From NCBI GenBank assembly GCA_043808545.1, contig JAZDEU010000023.1:1-12188 (forward strand): a stretch of 12,188 nucleotides of DNA, written 5' to 3'. The notes beneath the pieces are model-generated. The model did not search any database. It was given only the letters and a program-made list of their open reading frames with translations, and was not told where the DNA came from. The position numbers and the translations under genes are program-made. This document shows, piece by piece, positions 5,907-12,047 of the stretch (positions are counted from its first letter, which is position 1; every line of letters begins with the position of its first letter). Origin of the DNA: JAZDEU01 sp043808545. Lineage in GTDB: Bacteria; Patescibacteriota; Patescibacteriia; JAZDEU01.

Positions 5907-6515
5907 AGCAGGGAAGAAGTAAATAAAATTTTAGATGAAATTAAAAAGACGCGAGAACGGAATATGGTTATTATTGATTATGGGAATGTTCAGAAATGGG
6001 AAGAAGAGCTGGGATGGAAGATAGGAATTAAAGAGCTTGGAAATTTAATAAAATATTGCTCTTATGGAAAAAAATATTTAAGGAGATTTTATTTTGGTTC
6101 AGATTTTGGAAAAAATGAGAAGTCAAGTATTACTACAATGTGGTCAGCAATGATTCTTAATAAGGCGAGGATGAATAGTTTTGAAGTAGTGTCAAAAAGG
6201 GTGAAATATATTCATGATAAAAATTATAAGGCTGGATTTGTTAAAAAATGCAATTTTGATATTGAAATGGCGGTGGATATGATTAAAGAATCAAAAAATT
6301 ATGACATTGTTATTTTATTTTCCGGCGACGGGGATATGAATTATGTTTTAGAATATTTGAAAAGTAATTTTAATAAAAAAATATTTTTATTCGGAGCGAG
6401 AGGGCATATTGGGAGAGAATTATATGATGGTAAATTTAATAAAACTATAGAAAATACTTTATATGTGGAATATTTTGAATATAGATTAAATATGAATAGA
6501 TTTAAAAATCATTAG
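5904..6515 (+). CDS. NYN-domain (LabA/DUF88-like) putative ribonuclease
   Basis: The 203-residue protein has the PIN-like NYN fold signature: IDYGN (24-28, Asp25), the central FDIEMAVDM (Asp119, Asp125) and SGDGDMNYVL (140-149, Asp142 and Asp144). These acidic residues are those expected to bind Mg2+ in NYN nucleases, so an RNase role is likely; the substrate is unknown. The family often begins with a similar IDxxN motif; here about 20 charged residues precede it. The gene follows RhuM-Doc at 27 bp without a terminator, suggesting one operon. Its leader duplicates that of the upstream gene. No transmembrane segment or extra domain is seen. Codon use is very A/T-rich, like that of its neighbours. 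Confidence 0.85.
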   Translation: MSREEVNKILDEIKKTRERNMVIIDYGNVQKWEEELGWKIGIKELGNLIKYCSYGKKYLRRFYFGSDFGKNEKSSITTMWSAMILNKARMNSFEVVSKRVKYIHDKNYKAGFVKKCNFDIEMAVDMIKESKNYDIVILFSGDGDMNYVLEYLKSNFNKKIFLFGARGHIGRELYDGKFNKTIENTLYVEYFEYRLNMNRFKNH

Positions 6516-6522
6516 AAATTCA

Positions 6523-6547
6523 AAAATCCGCCCGAAAGACGGATTTT
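6523..6547 (+). terminator. Possible intrinsic terminator after the NYN gene
   Basis: AAAATCCG (6523-6530) and CGGATTTT (6540-6547) form an 8-bp stem with the loop CCCGAAAGA, ending in four T. It overlaps the alternative palindrome ATTTTGATCAAAAT (6543-6556). A second hairpin, GTAAGC-CGTTAT-GCTTAC, follows at 6560-6577. The T-tract is short, so termination may be weak. Confidence 0.5.
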
Positions 6548-6580
6548 GATCAAAATCAGGTAAGCCGTTATGCTTACAAT

Positions 6581-6600
6581 AATATAATATAATATAATAT
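6581..6600 (+). repeat. Tandem (AATAT)x4 with overlapping -10 boxes before the YvcK-like gene
   Basis: Four AATAT units directly precede the ATG at 6601 and create overlapping TATAAT hexamers at 6583, 6588 and 6593. The truncated paralogue at 3861-3870 has only two units in the same place. No clear -35 box is seen. If the hexamers act as -10 boxes, the mRNA would start at or within the first codons. Confidence 0.65.
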
Positions 6601-7557
6601 ATGTCAACAACTCATACAACTAAAATAGTTACAATTGGCGGGGGGAGCGGCCACGCTGCGCTTTTAGCAGGTTTGCGAGATCTGAAACATATTGATATTA
6701 CCGCAATCGTCGCGATGAGCGATAATGGGAGGAGCAATGGAAAACTGCGCGAGGAGTTAGGAATTTTACCAGTCGCGGATATTTTAAAATGTATAATCGC
6801 GCTTTCTCCGAAAAGGGAGATGGCGAAGGATCTTTTATTAAAAAAATTTAAATTGGACGGAAAGCTTAACGGCTATAATGCAGGTTATATGATGATGGCG
6901 CAGTTAGCGTTATTTGATAATTTTGAAAATGCTGTCGCGGCTTTGAGTGAAATTTTAGAGATCAAGGGATGTGTTATTCCTGTCACGCTCACTCGGACAG
7001 CTTTAGTTACAGAACTGGAAGATGGAGAAATTTTATTCGGCGAGTACGCGCTTGATAAGTCATGCGGATTTTATGGAAAAAATAAAAAAATAAAAAATAA
7101 TTTTTTAACTCCGCATTATGGAGAAAAAGTTGAGGCTTATGCGCCTGCTATCGCTGCAATAAAAAATGCTGATTATATTATTATGTGTCCTGGCGGATTT
7201 TATAATAGCGTTATGGTCAATTTTTTAGTGCCAGATGTGAAAGACGCGATTTTAGAATCTTCGGCGAAAATTATTTTTATATCCAATATGTATAATATGT
7301 TTGGTTCGGAAAAGTTTACAGTTAAGAATTACATAGAAGTTTTAGAAGAGAGATTAGGTGAAAAAATTGATATAATAGTAGCTAATAATTTCGTAAAAAA
7401 TTCTGATGCTCGATACGAACAAGTTATTGTTGATGTTGAAGACGGGTGGATGGGAAAAAAAGTTATAATTACTGATTTTGAAAAAAAATTGGAAGATTTG
7501 CCAAAATGGGATGATTCGGCGAAGTTGGCGTGGATATTAAAGGAGATAATAGGATAA
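6601..7557 (+). CDS. YvcK/CofD-like protein (gluconeogenesis factor family)
   Basis: The 318-residue protein belongs to the CofD/YvcK superfamily. Family members YvcK/MgfK bind UDP-sugars and affect carbon metabolism and cell shape, while CofD is a lactyl-phosphate transferase. N-terminal TIGGGSGHAALLAGLRDL (11-28) is the Rossmann-like glycine loop, SDNGRSNGKLREELG (40-54) replaces the usual SDDGGSSGRLR block, and VADILKCIIALS (58-69) matches the GDxRxxLxAL block. NAGYMMMAQLALF corresponds to the GNLLL helix, and MCPGGFYNSVMVNFLVPDV to the conserved GPGSLYTS loop region. The length suits a YvcK type without C-terminal extension. Altered signature residues (DN for DD, YNAGY for GN) suggest a divergent subfamily, so the exact function is open. 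A truncated paralogue lies at 3871. Confidence 0.85.
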   Translation: MSTTHTTKIVTIGGGSGHAALLAGLRDLKHIDITAIVAMSDNGRSNGKLREELGILPVADILKCIIALSPKREMAKDLLLKKFKLDGKLNGYNAGYMMMAQLALFDNFENAVAALSEILEIKGCVIPVTLTRTALVTELEDGEILFGEYALDKSCGFYGKNKKIKNNFLTPHYGEKVEAYAPAIAAIKNADYIIMCPGGFYNSVMVNFLVPDVKDAILESSAKIIFISNMYNMFGSEKFTVKNYIEVLEERLGEKIDIIVANNFVKNSDARYEQVIVDVEDGWMGKKVIITDFEKKLEDLPKWDDSAKLAWILKEIIG

Positions 7558-7578
7558 AATTTTCAATTCTCAATACAA

Positions 7579-7607
7579 CTGACTTTTGACTTTAAGGACT
7601 TTATAAA
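7579..7607 (+). promoter_or_regulatory. Possible promoter upstream of the HAD gene
   Basis: CTGACT (7579-7584), 17 bp and TATAAA (7602-7607) give a plausible promoter with a start near 7614, about ten bases before ATG 7625. TTGACT also occurs at 7586 and 7611 in this repetitive stretch (three GACTTT-like units), so the choice of -35 is uncertain. Confidence 0.35.
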
Positions 7608-7624
7608 TTTTTGACTTTTTATAT

Positions 7625-8230
7625 ATGCTTATTATTTTTGACTTAGATTATACTTTATTAGATACGGAAAGTTTTAAAAAGGGCTTAGCAGAAGCGCTTG
7701 GTTTGACGACTGGGCAATTTAATAATAGTTATAAAAAATATTTTAAGGAGAGGGCGATACCGTATAATATTGATCAACATATAGCGTATTTAGCAAGTGT
7801 CAGCGTAGAAACCGGGGAAGCGGCAAAATTAAGGCTAAAAGATTTTTTTTCAACAATTGATAAATATTTATTTGCGGATGCGGAAAGTGTATTGGGAAAA
7901 TTAAAATTAGGCGGACATAAACTGGTTTTATTGACTTACGGCGATGTGGAGTGGCAAAAGCAAAAGTTTAATAATTTAAAAATTAAAAAATATTTTGCTG
8001 AGATTATTTATACGGATAAGGGGAAGGGGGATGTGGGAGAGTTGCGAAGGATGGCAGAAGAAAGAAAGGATGTTTTAATCGTGAATGATAATGCGCGGGA
8101 GAGTTTGGAAATAAAAAAAAAGGCAGAGCAAGCTGAGATTTTTTTAATTGACGGGCCTTATGCTAATAATTGCGAACATAATTTAGAGAGGCGGAAATTA
8201 GAGGATATTGATAAATTTTTTAATAGATGA
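7625..8230 (+). CDS. HAD-superfamily hydrolase
   Basis: This is a 201-residue haloacid dehalogenase-like hydrolase, probably a small-molecule phosphatase of unknown substrate. Motif I is FDLDYTLLDT (Asp6 nucleophile, Asp8 acid/base). A helical cap of about 75 residues follows, then motif II LLTYGD (Thr104), a Lys in YTDKGKGD (132-134) as motif III, and VNDN (Asp155) as motif IV. Motif IV has a single Asp rather than the usual DD or GD pair, which may weaken Mg2+ binding. The gene sits between the YvcK-like and HEPN genes on the same strand. Its stop is TGA, and the HEPN start follows 15 bp later in the same frame. The start at 7625 begins right at motif I, as expected. Confidence 0.85.
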   Translation: MLIIFDLDYTLLDTESFKKGLAEALGLTTGQFNNSYKKYFKERAIPYNIDQHIAYLASVSVETGEAAKLRLKDFFSTIDKYLFADAESVLGKLKLGGHKLVLLTYGDVEWQKQKFNNLKIKKYFAEIIYTDKGKGDVGELRRMAEERKDVLIVNDNARESLEIKKKAEQAEIFLIDGPYANNCEHNLERRKLEDIDKFFNR

Positions 8231-8245
8231 TATTCTTTTAGTATA

Positions 8246-8648
8246 ATGGAATCAAATGAAATAAAAAAAATTATAAAATATTGGCAAACAACCGCGGAAC
8301 ATGATTATGAAACTATGATAGGGTTGTTTAGAATAAAGCGATATAGCGACAGTTTATTTTTCGGGCATATCGTTTTAGAAAAAATTTTAAAAGCCCATGT
8401 TGTTTATGCTACCAAAAAAGAACCGTTGCATACTCATGATTTAGCAAGGCTTTGCATTAGCGGAAATTTAGAATTATTAAAAGATGAGATTGATTTATTA
8501 AATATAGTAAATGATTTTAATATTCGTGTATCCTGAACATAAATTGAGCTTTTACAAAAAATGCGATAGAGGATATACAAAAAAATATTTAGATGAAATT
8601 ATTAAATTATATAAAAAATTATGCCAAGAGCTAAAGCAGAAAAAATAG
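8246..8648 (+). pseudogene. HEPN-domain protein (toxin of a HEPN-MNT pair), frameshifted
   Basis: The first 96 codons (8246-8536) encode a small HEPN protein: KYWQTTAEHDYETMIGLFRI, a central FFGHIVLEKILKAHVVY, EPLHTHDLARLC and NDFNIR. In the HEPN-MNT type the protein continues with an ARYP...K-like helix. That part is present in another frame (from 8529): YPEHKLSFYKKCDRGYTKKY, then DEIIKLYKKLCQELKQKK to a TAG at 8646-8648. A loss of two bases (modulo three) near 8526-8529 therefore splits the gene and removes the last helix, together with the RxxxxH-type region, from the main frame. With the shift repaired, the 3' end overlaps the MNT gene by 28 bases, the usual operon arrangement. A TATAAT (8242-8247) overlaps the ATG. 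It could instead be a sequencing error. Confidence 0.8.
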
Positions 8649-8935
8649 TAAAAGAGTTCGCGAAAAAGTTAAAAGAAAATGATTATTATTTTTCGGAGAT
8701 TTATCTGTTCGGCTCTTATGCGAAAGGCAAGCAGAAAAAAGATAGCGATATTGATGTTGCTGTTATTTCTGATAAATTAAAGAGGAATTATGATAGAAAT
8801 AGATTTTTATTGTGGAAAATTAGGATGGGCGTAGATACAAAAATTGAACCGCACGGTTTTACAAAAGCAGAATTTAAAAATAATTGCAGTCCGATTGTAT
8901 ATGAAATTAAAAAGACGGGGATAAAAATCGTGTAA
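8621..8935 (+). CDS. MNT-type nucleotidyltransferase (antitoxin of a HEPN-MNT pair)
   Basis: The 104-residue protein is a minimal nucleotidyltransferase. The motif GSYAKGKQKKDSDIDVAVIS (31-50) has the GSxxxG loop and the catalytic SDID (Asp43, Asp45); Glu75 in DTKIEPH is a likely third metal ligand. In characterised HEPN-MNT systems the MNT protein adenylylates the HEPN toxin and blocks its RNase activity. This copy looks intact, while its HEPN partner is frameshifted. It overlaps the 3' end of the HEPN sequence and is followed by a strong terminator, so the HAD, HEPN and MNT genes may form one transcription unit. No Shine-Dalgarno sequence is visible before the ATG, which is the best start because it directly precedes the first helix. 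Confidence 0.87.
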   Translation: MPRAKAEKIVKEFAKKLKENDYYFSEIYLFGSYAKGKQKKDSDIDVAVISDKLKRNYDRNRFLLWKIRMGVDTKIEPHGFTKAEFKNNCSPIVYEIKKTGIKIV

Positions 8936-8954
8936 TAAAAAATAAATTTTAAAA

Positions 8955-8983
8955 TAAAGGCTAATCGCAAATTAGCTTTTTTT
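8955..8983 (+). terminator. Rho-independent terminator after the MNT gene
   Basis: GCTAAT (8960-8965), the loop CGCAA and ATTAGC (8971-8976) are followed by seven T. Upstream A residues extend the stem with the T-tract. It closes the transcription unit that ends with the MNT gene. Confidence 0.85.
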
Positions 8984-9011
8984 CTTTTAAAAAGCCAATA
9001 AAGACCCCTAC

Positions 9012-9040
9012 TTGACGGGCGGTAAAAATCCGTGTAAGAT
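9012..9040 (+). promoter_or_regulatory. Sigma70-type promoter of groES-groEL
   Basis: TTGACG (9012-9017), a 17-bp spacer and TAAGAT (9035-9040) form a vegetative promoter. Transcription would start near 9047, at the left edge of the CIRCE operator. A TATAAA at 9043 is badly spaced for the same -35 box. Confidence 0.65.
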
Positions 9041-9048
9041 AGTATAAA

Positions 9049-9075
9049 CTAGCACTCGTGAAGTATGAGTGCTAA
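9049..9075. promoter_or_regulatory. CIRCE operator (HrcA-binding site)
   Basis: CTAGCACTC (9049-9057), nine bases and GAGTGCTAA (9067-9075) match the CIRCE consensus TTAGCACTC-N9-GAGTGCTAA with a single mismatch in the first base. It overlaps the predicted transcription start of groES, where HrcA represses chaperone genes in many bacteria. hrcA itself is not in the window. Confidence 0.93.
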
Positions 9076-9136
9076 ACTTAAAAATAATTAAGAAGCAGGA
9101 ATTAGGGGTTATGCAATACATGAGTTAAGTGGAAAT

Positions 9137-9164
9137 TTCATAATTCATGATTCATAATTCTTGA
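9137..9164 (+). repeat. Tandem 14-bp repeat in the groES leader
   Basis: TTCATAATTCATGA (9137-9150) is followed directly by TTCATAATTCTTGA (9151-9164), with one difference. The repeat lies 15 bases before the groES ATG, in a leader of about 130 bases. No Shine-Dalgarno or recognised riboswitch is seen there. Confidence 0.6.
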
Positions 9165-9178
9165 TTCTCAAATTTGTT

Positions 9179-9505
9179 ATGAACATAAAACCATTAGGCG
9201 ACAGAGTAATCTTAAAGCCAGCCACAAAAGAAGAGGCGACTAAGTCTGGAATAATCTTGCCTGACACTGTTGATAAAGAACGTCCAGAGCAGGGGGAAGT
9301 CATTGCTATCGGACCTGGAAAATTATTAACCAGTGGAGAGCGCGCTTCTATGAGCGTAAAAGTTGGTGATAAAGTTATGTTTAAAAAATACGGACCGGAT
9401 GAGATAAAAGTTGAGGGTGTTGATTATTTAGTTATTAGCGAAGAAGATATACTTGCGATAATATTTTCTGAAAAATGTGCAGATCCAGAAGTTTTTTCGG
9501 TTTAA
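9179..9505 (+). CDS. groES: Co-chaperonin GroES
   Basis: GroES forms the heptameric lid of the GroEL folding chamber in the cytoplasm. The sequence MNIKPLGDRVILKPATKEEA at the N-terminus, the mobile loop around TKSGIILPDTVDKERPEQG (21-39) and the conserved GPGKLL, VKVGDKVMFKKYGPDEIKVE and YLVISEEDILAI are all present. The start at 9179 is chosen by the family N-terminus; the in-frame TTG at 9161 would add six odd residues. The usual protein ends right after ILAII; here about a dozen extra residues (FSEKCADPEVFSV) follow, giving 108 aa instead of about 95, perhaps because the original stop was lost. Expression should be controlled by HrcA through the upstream CIRCE. Confidence 0.96.
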   Translation: MNIKPLGDRVILKPATKEEATKSGIILPDTVDKERPEQGEVIAIGPGKLLTSGERASMSVKVGDKVMFKKYGPDEIKVEGVDYLVISEEDILAIIFSEKCADPEVFSV

Positions 9506-9524
9506 GGAATATAGGTATAATATA

Positions 9525-9680
9525 AAAGTTTTTGAATTTCAAAATCAAAATTTCAAATTTCAAAAAAAAATTAAATATTAAATTACAAAACAATAAAATA
9601 ATTTTCGTATTTTTTAGAAATTTAAAATTGAGATATTAAAAATTGTTTTAAAATTTAAAATTTAAAATTAAAAACACAAT
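9525..9680. repeat. AT-rich low-complexity region between groES and groEL
   Basis: Tandem-like A/T blocks (TTGAATTTCAAAATCAAAAT on the left, TTTAAAATTTAAAATTTAAA on the right) form a poor inverted repeat. It resembles, in composition and placement, the elements at 2574-2740 and 4020-4145, but the arms match less well. A TATAAT at 9516-9521 lies at its left edge without a -35 box. No coding frame. Confidence 0.4.
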
Positions 9681-9713
9681 TAGTAAGAATTGCATAGTCC
9701 ATTAAAAATACTT

Positions 9714-9722
9714 TGGTATTAT
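9714..9722 (+). promoter_or_regulatory. Possible extended -10 promoter of groEL
   Basis: TGGTATTAT (TG-n-TATTAT) is an extended -10 motif about 28 bases before the groEL ATG. No good -35 box lies at the right distance, which extended -10 promoters tolerate. There is no CIRCE here, so any transcript from this site would escape HrcA control. Confidence 0.35.
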
Positions 9723-9750
9723 AGTGGAATATGTAAATTCAGATATTCGT

Positions 9751-11394
9751 ATGGCTAAACAAATATTATTTGACGAACAAGCTCGCGCGGCTTTAAAAAA
9801 CGGCGTTGACAAATTAGCAAATGCCGTGAAAGTAACGCTGGGTCCTAAAGGGAGAAATGTCGTTTTAGATAAAGGATATGGAAGTCCCACTATTACAAAT
9901 GACGGAGTTACAATCGCTAAAGAAATTGAGCTTGAAGACAAGTTTGAAAATATCGGCGCTCAATTATTGCAGGAAGTGGCGACAAAAACTAACGATGTCG
10001 CGGGAGATGGAACAACCACAGCTACATTGCTTGCTCAAGCGATGATAACAGAAGGTCTGAAAAATGTCGCGGCTGGTGCTAATCCAATGGTTATTAGAAA
10101 GGGAATTGATAAGGCTGTAAAAGCAGTAATAGGTGAAATAAGGGAGAATATCTCAAAACCTATCTCAGGGCAAGATGAAATCGCGCAAGTCGCGGCAATT
10201 TCTGCGGATGATCCTGAAGTCGGAAAAATTATCGCTGAAGCTATGGAAAAAGTCGGGAAAGACGGAGTTATAACAGTAGAAGAATCTCAATCTTTCGGCT
10301 TATCAAAAGAAGTCGTGGAAGGAATGCAGTTTGATAAAGGGTATGTTTCTCCTTATATGATTACTAACGCGGATAGGATGGAAGCGGAATATGAAGATCC
10401 TTATATTTTAATTACTGACAAAAAGATTTCATCTTTGCAAGAGATATTGCCTTTGCTTGAAAAATTAGCGGCTTCTGGAAAAAAGGATTTAGTTATTATT
10501 GCTGAAGATGTTGAAGGCGAGGCTTTAGCAACTTTTGTTGTTAATAAATTAAGAGGCGCTTTTAATGTGTTAGCGATTAAATCTCCAGGATTTGGCGACA
10601 GAAGAAAAGAGATGTTAGCGGATATAGCGGTTTTAACTGGCGGTAAATTTATCACAGAAGAAATCGGCTTAAAATTAGAAAACACAGAAATTGAAATGCT
10701 CGGAAGCGCTAGAAAAGTTATTGCTACAAAAGAAAATACTACTATCATTGCAGGAAAGGGAGAACAAAAAGATATTGACATGAGAATTGCGCAAATTAGA
10801 AAAGAATTAGAAGTGTCAGATTCTGATTTTGATAAGGAAAAGTTACAGGAAAGACTTGCTAAACTTTCTGGCGGAGTGGCTGTCATTAAGGTGGGAGCCG
10901 CTACTGAAGTTGAAATGAAAGAAAAGAAACATAGAATAGAAGACGCGCTTTCTGCTACGAAAGCCGCTGTTGAAGAGGGAATCGTTCCTGGCGGCGGAGT
11001 GGCATTGTTAAGAGCGGCTAGGGCATTAGAAAATATAGCAACAGCTTCTAACGAAGAAGCGATTGGTGTGAACATTGTAAGACGCGCTTTAGAAGAGCCT
11101 GTAAGACAGATTGCTTTTAACGCTGGCAAGGAATCTTCTGTTGTTGCTGACGCGGTTAAAAAATTAGAAGGAAATTTCGGCTATAACGCGGCGATAGATA
11201 AATATGAAGATTTAGTAAAAGCTGGGATTATTGATCCTACAAAAGTCACTAGATCAGCTTTACAGAACGCGGCATCTGTTGCTTCTATGCTTTTAACAAC
11301 TGAAGCTGTAGTGACAGATATTCCAAAGAAAGACACATGCTCTTCTCATGAAGGAATGGGTGGCGGAATGGGCGGCGGAATGGGGATGTACTAG
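9751..11394 (+). CDS. groEL: Chaperonin GroEL (Hsp60)
   Basis: GroEL forms the double-ring ATP-driven folding chamber with GroES. The 547-residue protein is full length: MAKQILFDEQARAAL at the start, LGPKGRNVVLDKG (30-42), the nucleotide motif GDGTTTAT (85-92, with the Asp corresponding to E. coli Asp87), the apical-domain stretch around GMQFDKGYVSPYMITN, and EEGIVPGGGVALLRA (from about 409). The C-terminus has the GGM tail (EGMGGGMGGGMGMY) that lines the cavity floor. The ATG at 9751 matches the family; the GTG at 9724 would add nine extra residues. It lies 245 bp after groES, an unusually wide gap filled by AT-rich repeat DNA. It is followed by repeats and a strong terminator. Confidence 0.98.
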   Translation: MAKQILFDEQARAALKNGVDKLANAVKVTLGPKGRNVVLDKGYGSPTITNDGVTIAKEIELEDKFENIGAQLLQEVATKTNDVAGDGTTTATLLAQAMITEGLKNVAAGANPMVIRKGIDKAVKAVIGEIRENISKPISGQDEIAQVAAISADDPEVGKIIAEAMEKVGKDGVITVEESQSFGLSKEVVEGMQFDKGYVSPYMITNADRMEAEYEDPYILITDKKISSLQEILPLLEKLAASGKKDLVIIAEDVEGEALATFVVNKLRGAFNVLAIKSPGFGDRRKEMLADIAVLTGGKFITEEIGLKLENTEIEMLGSARKVIATKENTTIIAGKGEQKDIDMRIAQIRKELEVSDSDFDKEKLQERLAKLSGGVAVIKVGAATEVEMKEKKHRIEDALSATKAAVEEGIVPGGGVALLRAARALENIATASNEEAIGVNIVRRALEEPVRQIAFNAGKESSVVADAVKKLEGNFGYNAAIDKYEDLVKAGIIDPTKVTRSALQNAASVASMLLTTEAVVTDIPKKDTCSSHEGMGGGMGGGMGMY

Positions 11395-11395
11395 G

Positions 11396-11435
11396 ACACA
11401 GATAGACACAGATGTGAAAACAGATAAACACAGAT
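11396..11435 (+). repeat. ACACAGAT short repeats after groEL
   Basis: ACACAGAT occurs at 11396-11403, 11406-11413 and 11428-11435, with a partial AACAGAT at 11419-11425. It directly follows the groEL stop codon. The motif is shared with the degenerate repeat at 3680-3719, also at the 3' end of a gene. Confidence 0.6.
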
Positions 11436-11439
11436 ATAA

Positions 11440-11470
11440 AAAAAGAGAGGCTATAAGCCTCTCTTTTTTT
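11440..11470. terminator. Strong, probably bidirectional rho-independent terminator
   Basis: AAAAGAGAGGC (11441-11451), loop TATAA and GCCTCTCTTTT form an 11-bp stem, followed by further T and preceded by A, so both strands show a G/C stem followed by a T-run. It lies between the convergent groEL and hicA genes and can serve both. Confidence 0.9.
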
Positions 11471-11482
11471 AAAATTATTGGT

Positions 11483-11725
11483 TTACAAATATTTGATAAA
11501 TTTATCTGCATCATAACCAAGTTCATCAACCCGCTTACAATAACTTTTTATTACTTCCTTATAAATTTTATGTTGAACCGTGATTATGCAACCTGTTTTC
11601 GGGCATTCTGCTAAACGATGGCTGCCTTTTCCCAGTAAGGGAGAAAGAATATTAAAGCCGATTTTTTTTAATGCTTTTAATATCTTTTTTTGTGAAGAAT
11701 CGGAAGGAATTTTAGGCGGTAACAT
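11483..11725 (-). CDS. hicA: HicA-family mRNA interferase toxin
   Basis: HicA toxins have a dsRNA-binding-like fold and cleave mRNA through an essential histidine. The 80-residue protein has the family core: IPSDSSQKKILKALKKIGF, GKGSHRLAE with the catalytic His36 in GSH, then CIITVQHKIYKEVIKSYCKR and a C-terminal helix VDELGYDADKFIKYL. Length is typical. The second strand is unusual in having two cysteines (C41, C46), and the usual small PVH motif appears as VQH. It overlaps the 3' end of hicB by 14 bases, which points to translational coupling. No Shine-Dalgarno sequence is present. The bidirectional terminator follows directly. Confidence 0.8.
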   Translation of the reverse strand: MLPPKIPSDSSQKKILKALKKIGFNILSPLLGKGSHRLAECPKTGCIITVQHKIYKEVIKSYCKRVDELGYDADKFIKYL

Positions 11726-12041
11726 ATTTTAATTGAATTTCTTTATCAGGAATAGGCGACTCTATGAGATTGTCATTGCAATAATAATTCGGCACTTTAA
11801 ATGCGGTAAAAATCGCATCTTTAATGTTATAATCTAATTCAGCCAATGTTATACCCGTCGCAACTATATGTTTGTTTGGGACACCTGTTGCTTCCGCATA
11901 AAAATATGACCCGCTCTCATCATCTATTTTCCTTATGTTAAAGCCTATGCCAAGTTTCAATGCATTATGCAGATCATCTAAAGATTTTTGATAATCTTTA
12001 TTAAAATGCAATTTTGATAAAAATTTATAAAATATATTCAT
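11712..12041 (-). CDS. hicB: HicB-like antitoxin
   Basis: The 109-residue protein contains a HicB-type domain in its middle: GSYFYAEATGVPNKHIVATG and LAELDYNIKDAIFTAFKVP, the partial RNase H-like fold that caps HicA. About 40 N-terminal residues (MNIFYKFLSKLHFNKDYQKS and onward) precede the domain and are not typical. No C-terminal helix-turn-helix or ribbon-helix-helix is evident, so autoregulation by DNA binding is not assured. It is transcribed before hicA, the reverse of the commonest order but seen in other hicBA loci. Nested palindrome B copy 2 begins only 7 bases upstream of its start codon, so any promoter must lie within or beyond that repeat. Confidence 0.7.
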   Translation of the reverse strand: MNIFYKFLSKLHFNKDYQKSLDDLHNALKLGIGFNIRKIDDESGSYFYAEATGVPNKHIVATGITLAELDYNIKDAIFTAFKVPNYYCNDNLIESPIPDKEIQLKYVTA

Positions 12042-12047
12042 ATAATT

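Noticed and set aside
8242..8247. TATAAT before HEPN as its promoter.
   Set aside because: It overlaps the ATG itself and lacks a -35 box, so a transcript from it would miss the start codon.
7625..8536. HAD and HEPN reading frames are in the same frame, separated only by TGA and five codons, suggesting a readthrough fusion.
   Set aside because: Both proteins have natural ends and starts at the gap, and nothing suggests recoding; adjacency in frame is likely chance.
10401..11129. Long minus-strand open frame (242 codons) opposite groEL.
   Set aside because: It is the antisense shadow of groEL, with no family resemblance and no start signal.
11348..11614. Plus-strand frame of 88 codons running through the groEL end and terminator.
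   Set aside because: It overlaps groEL out of frame, crosses the strong terminator and lies antisense to hicA.
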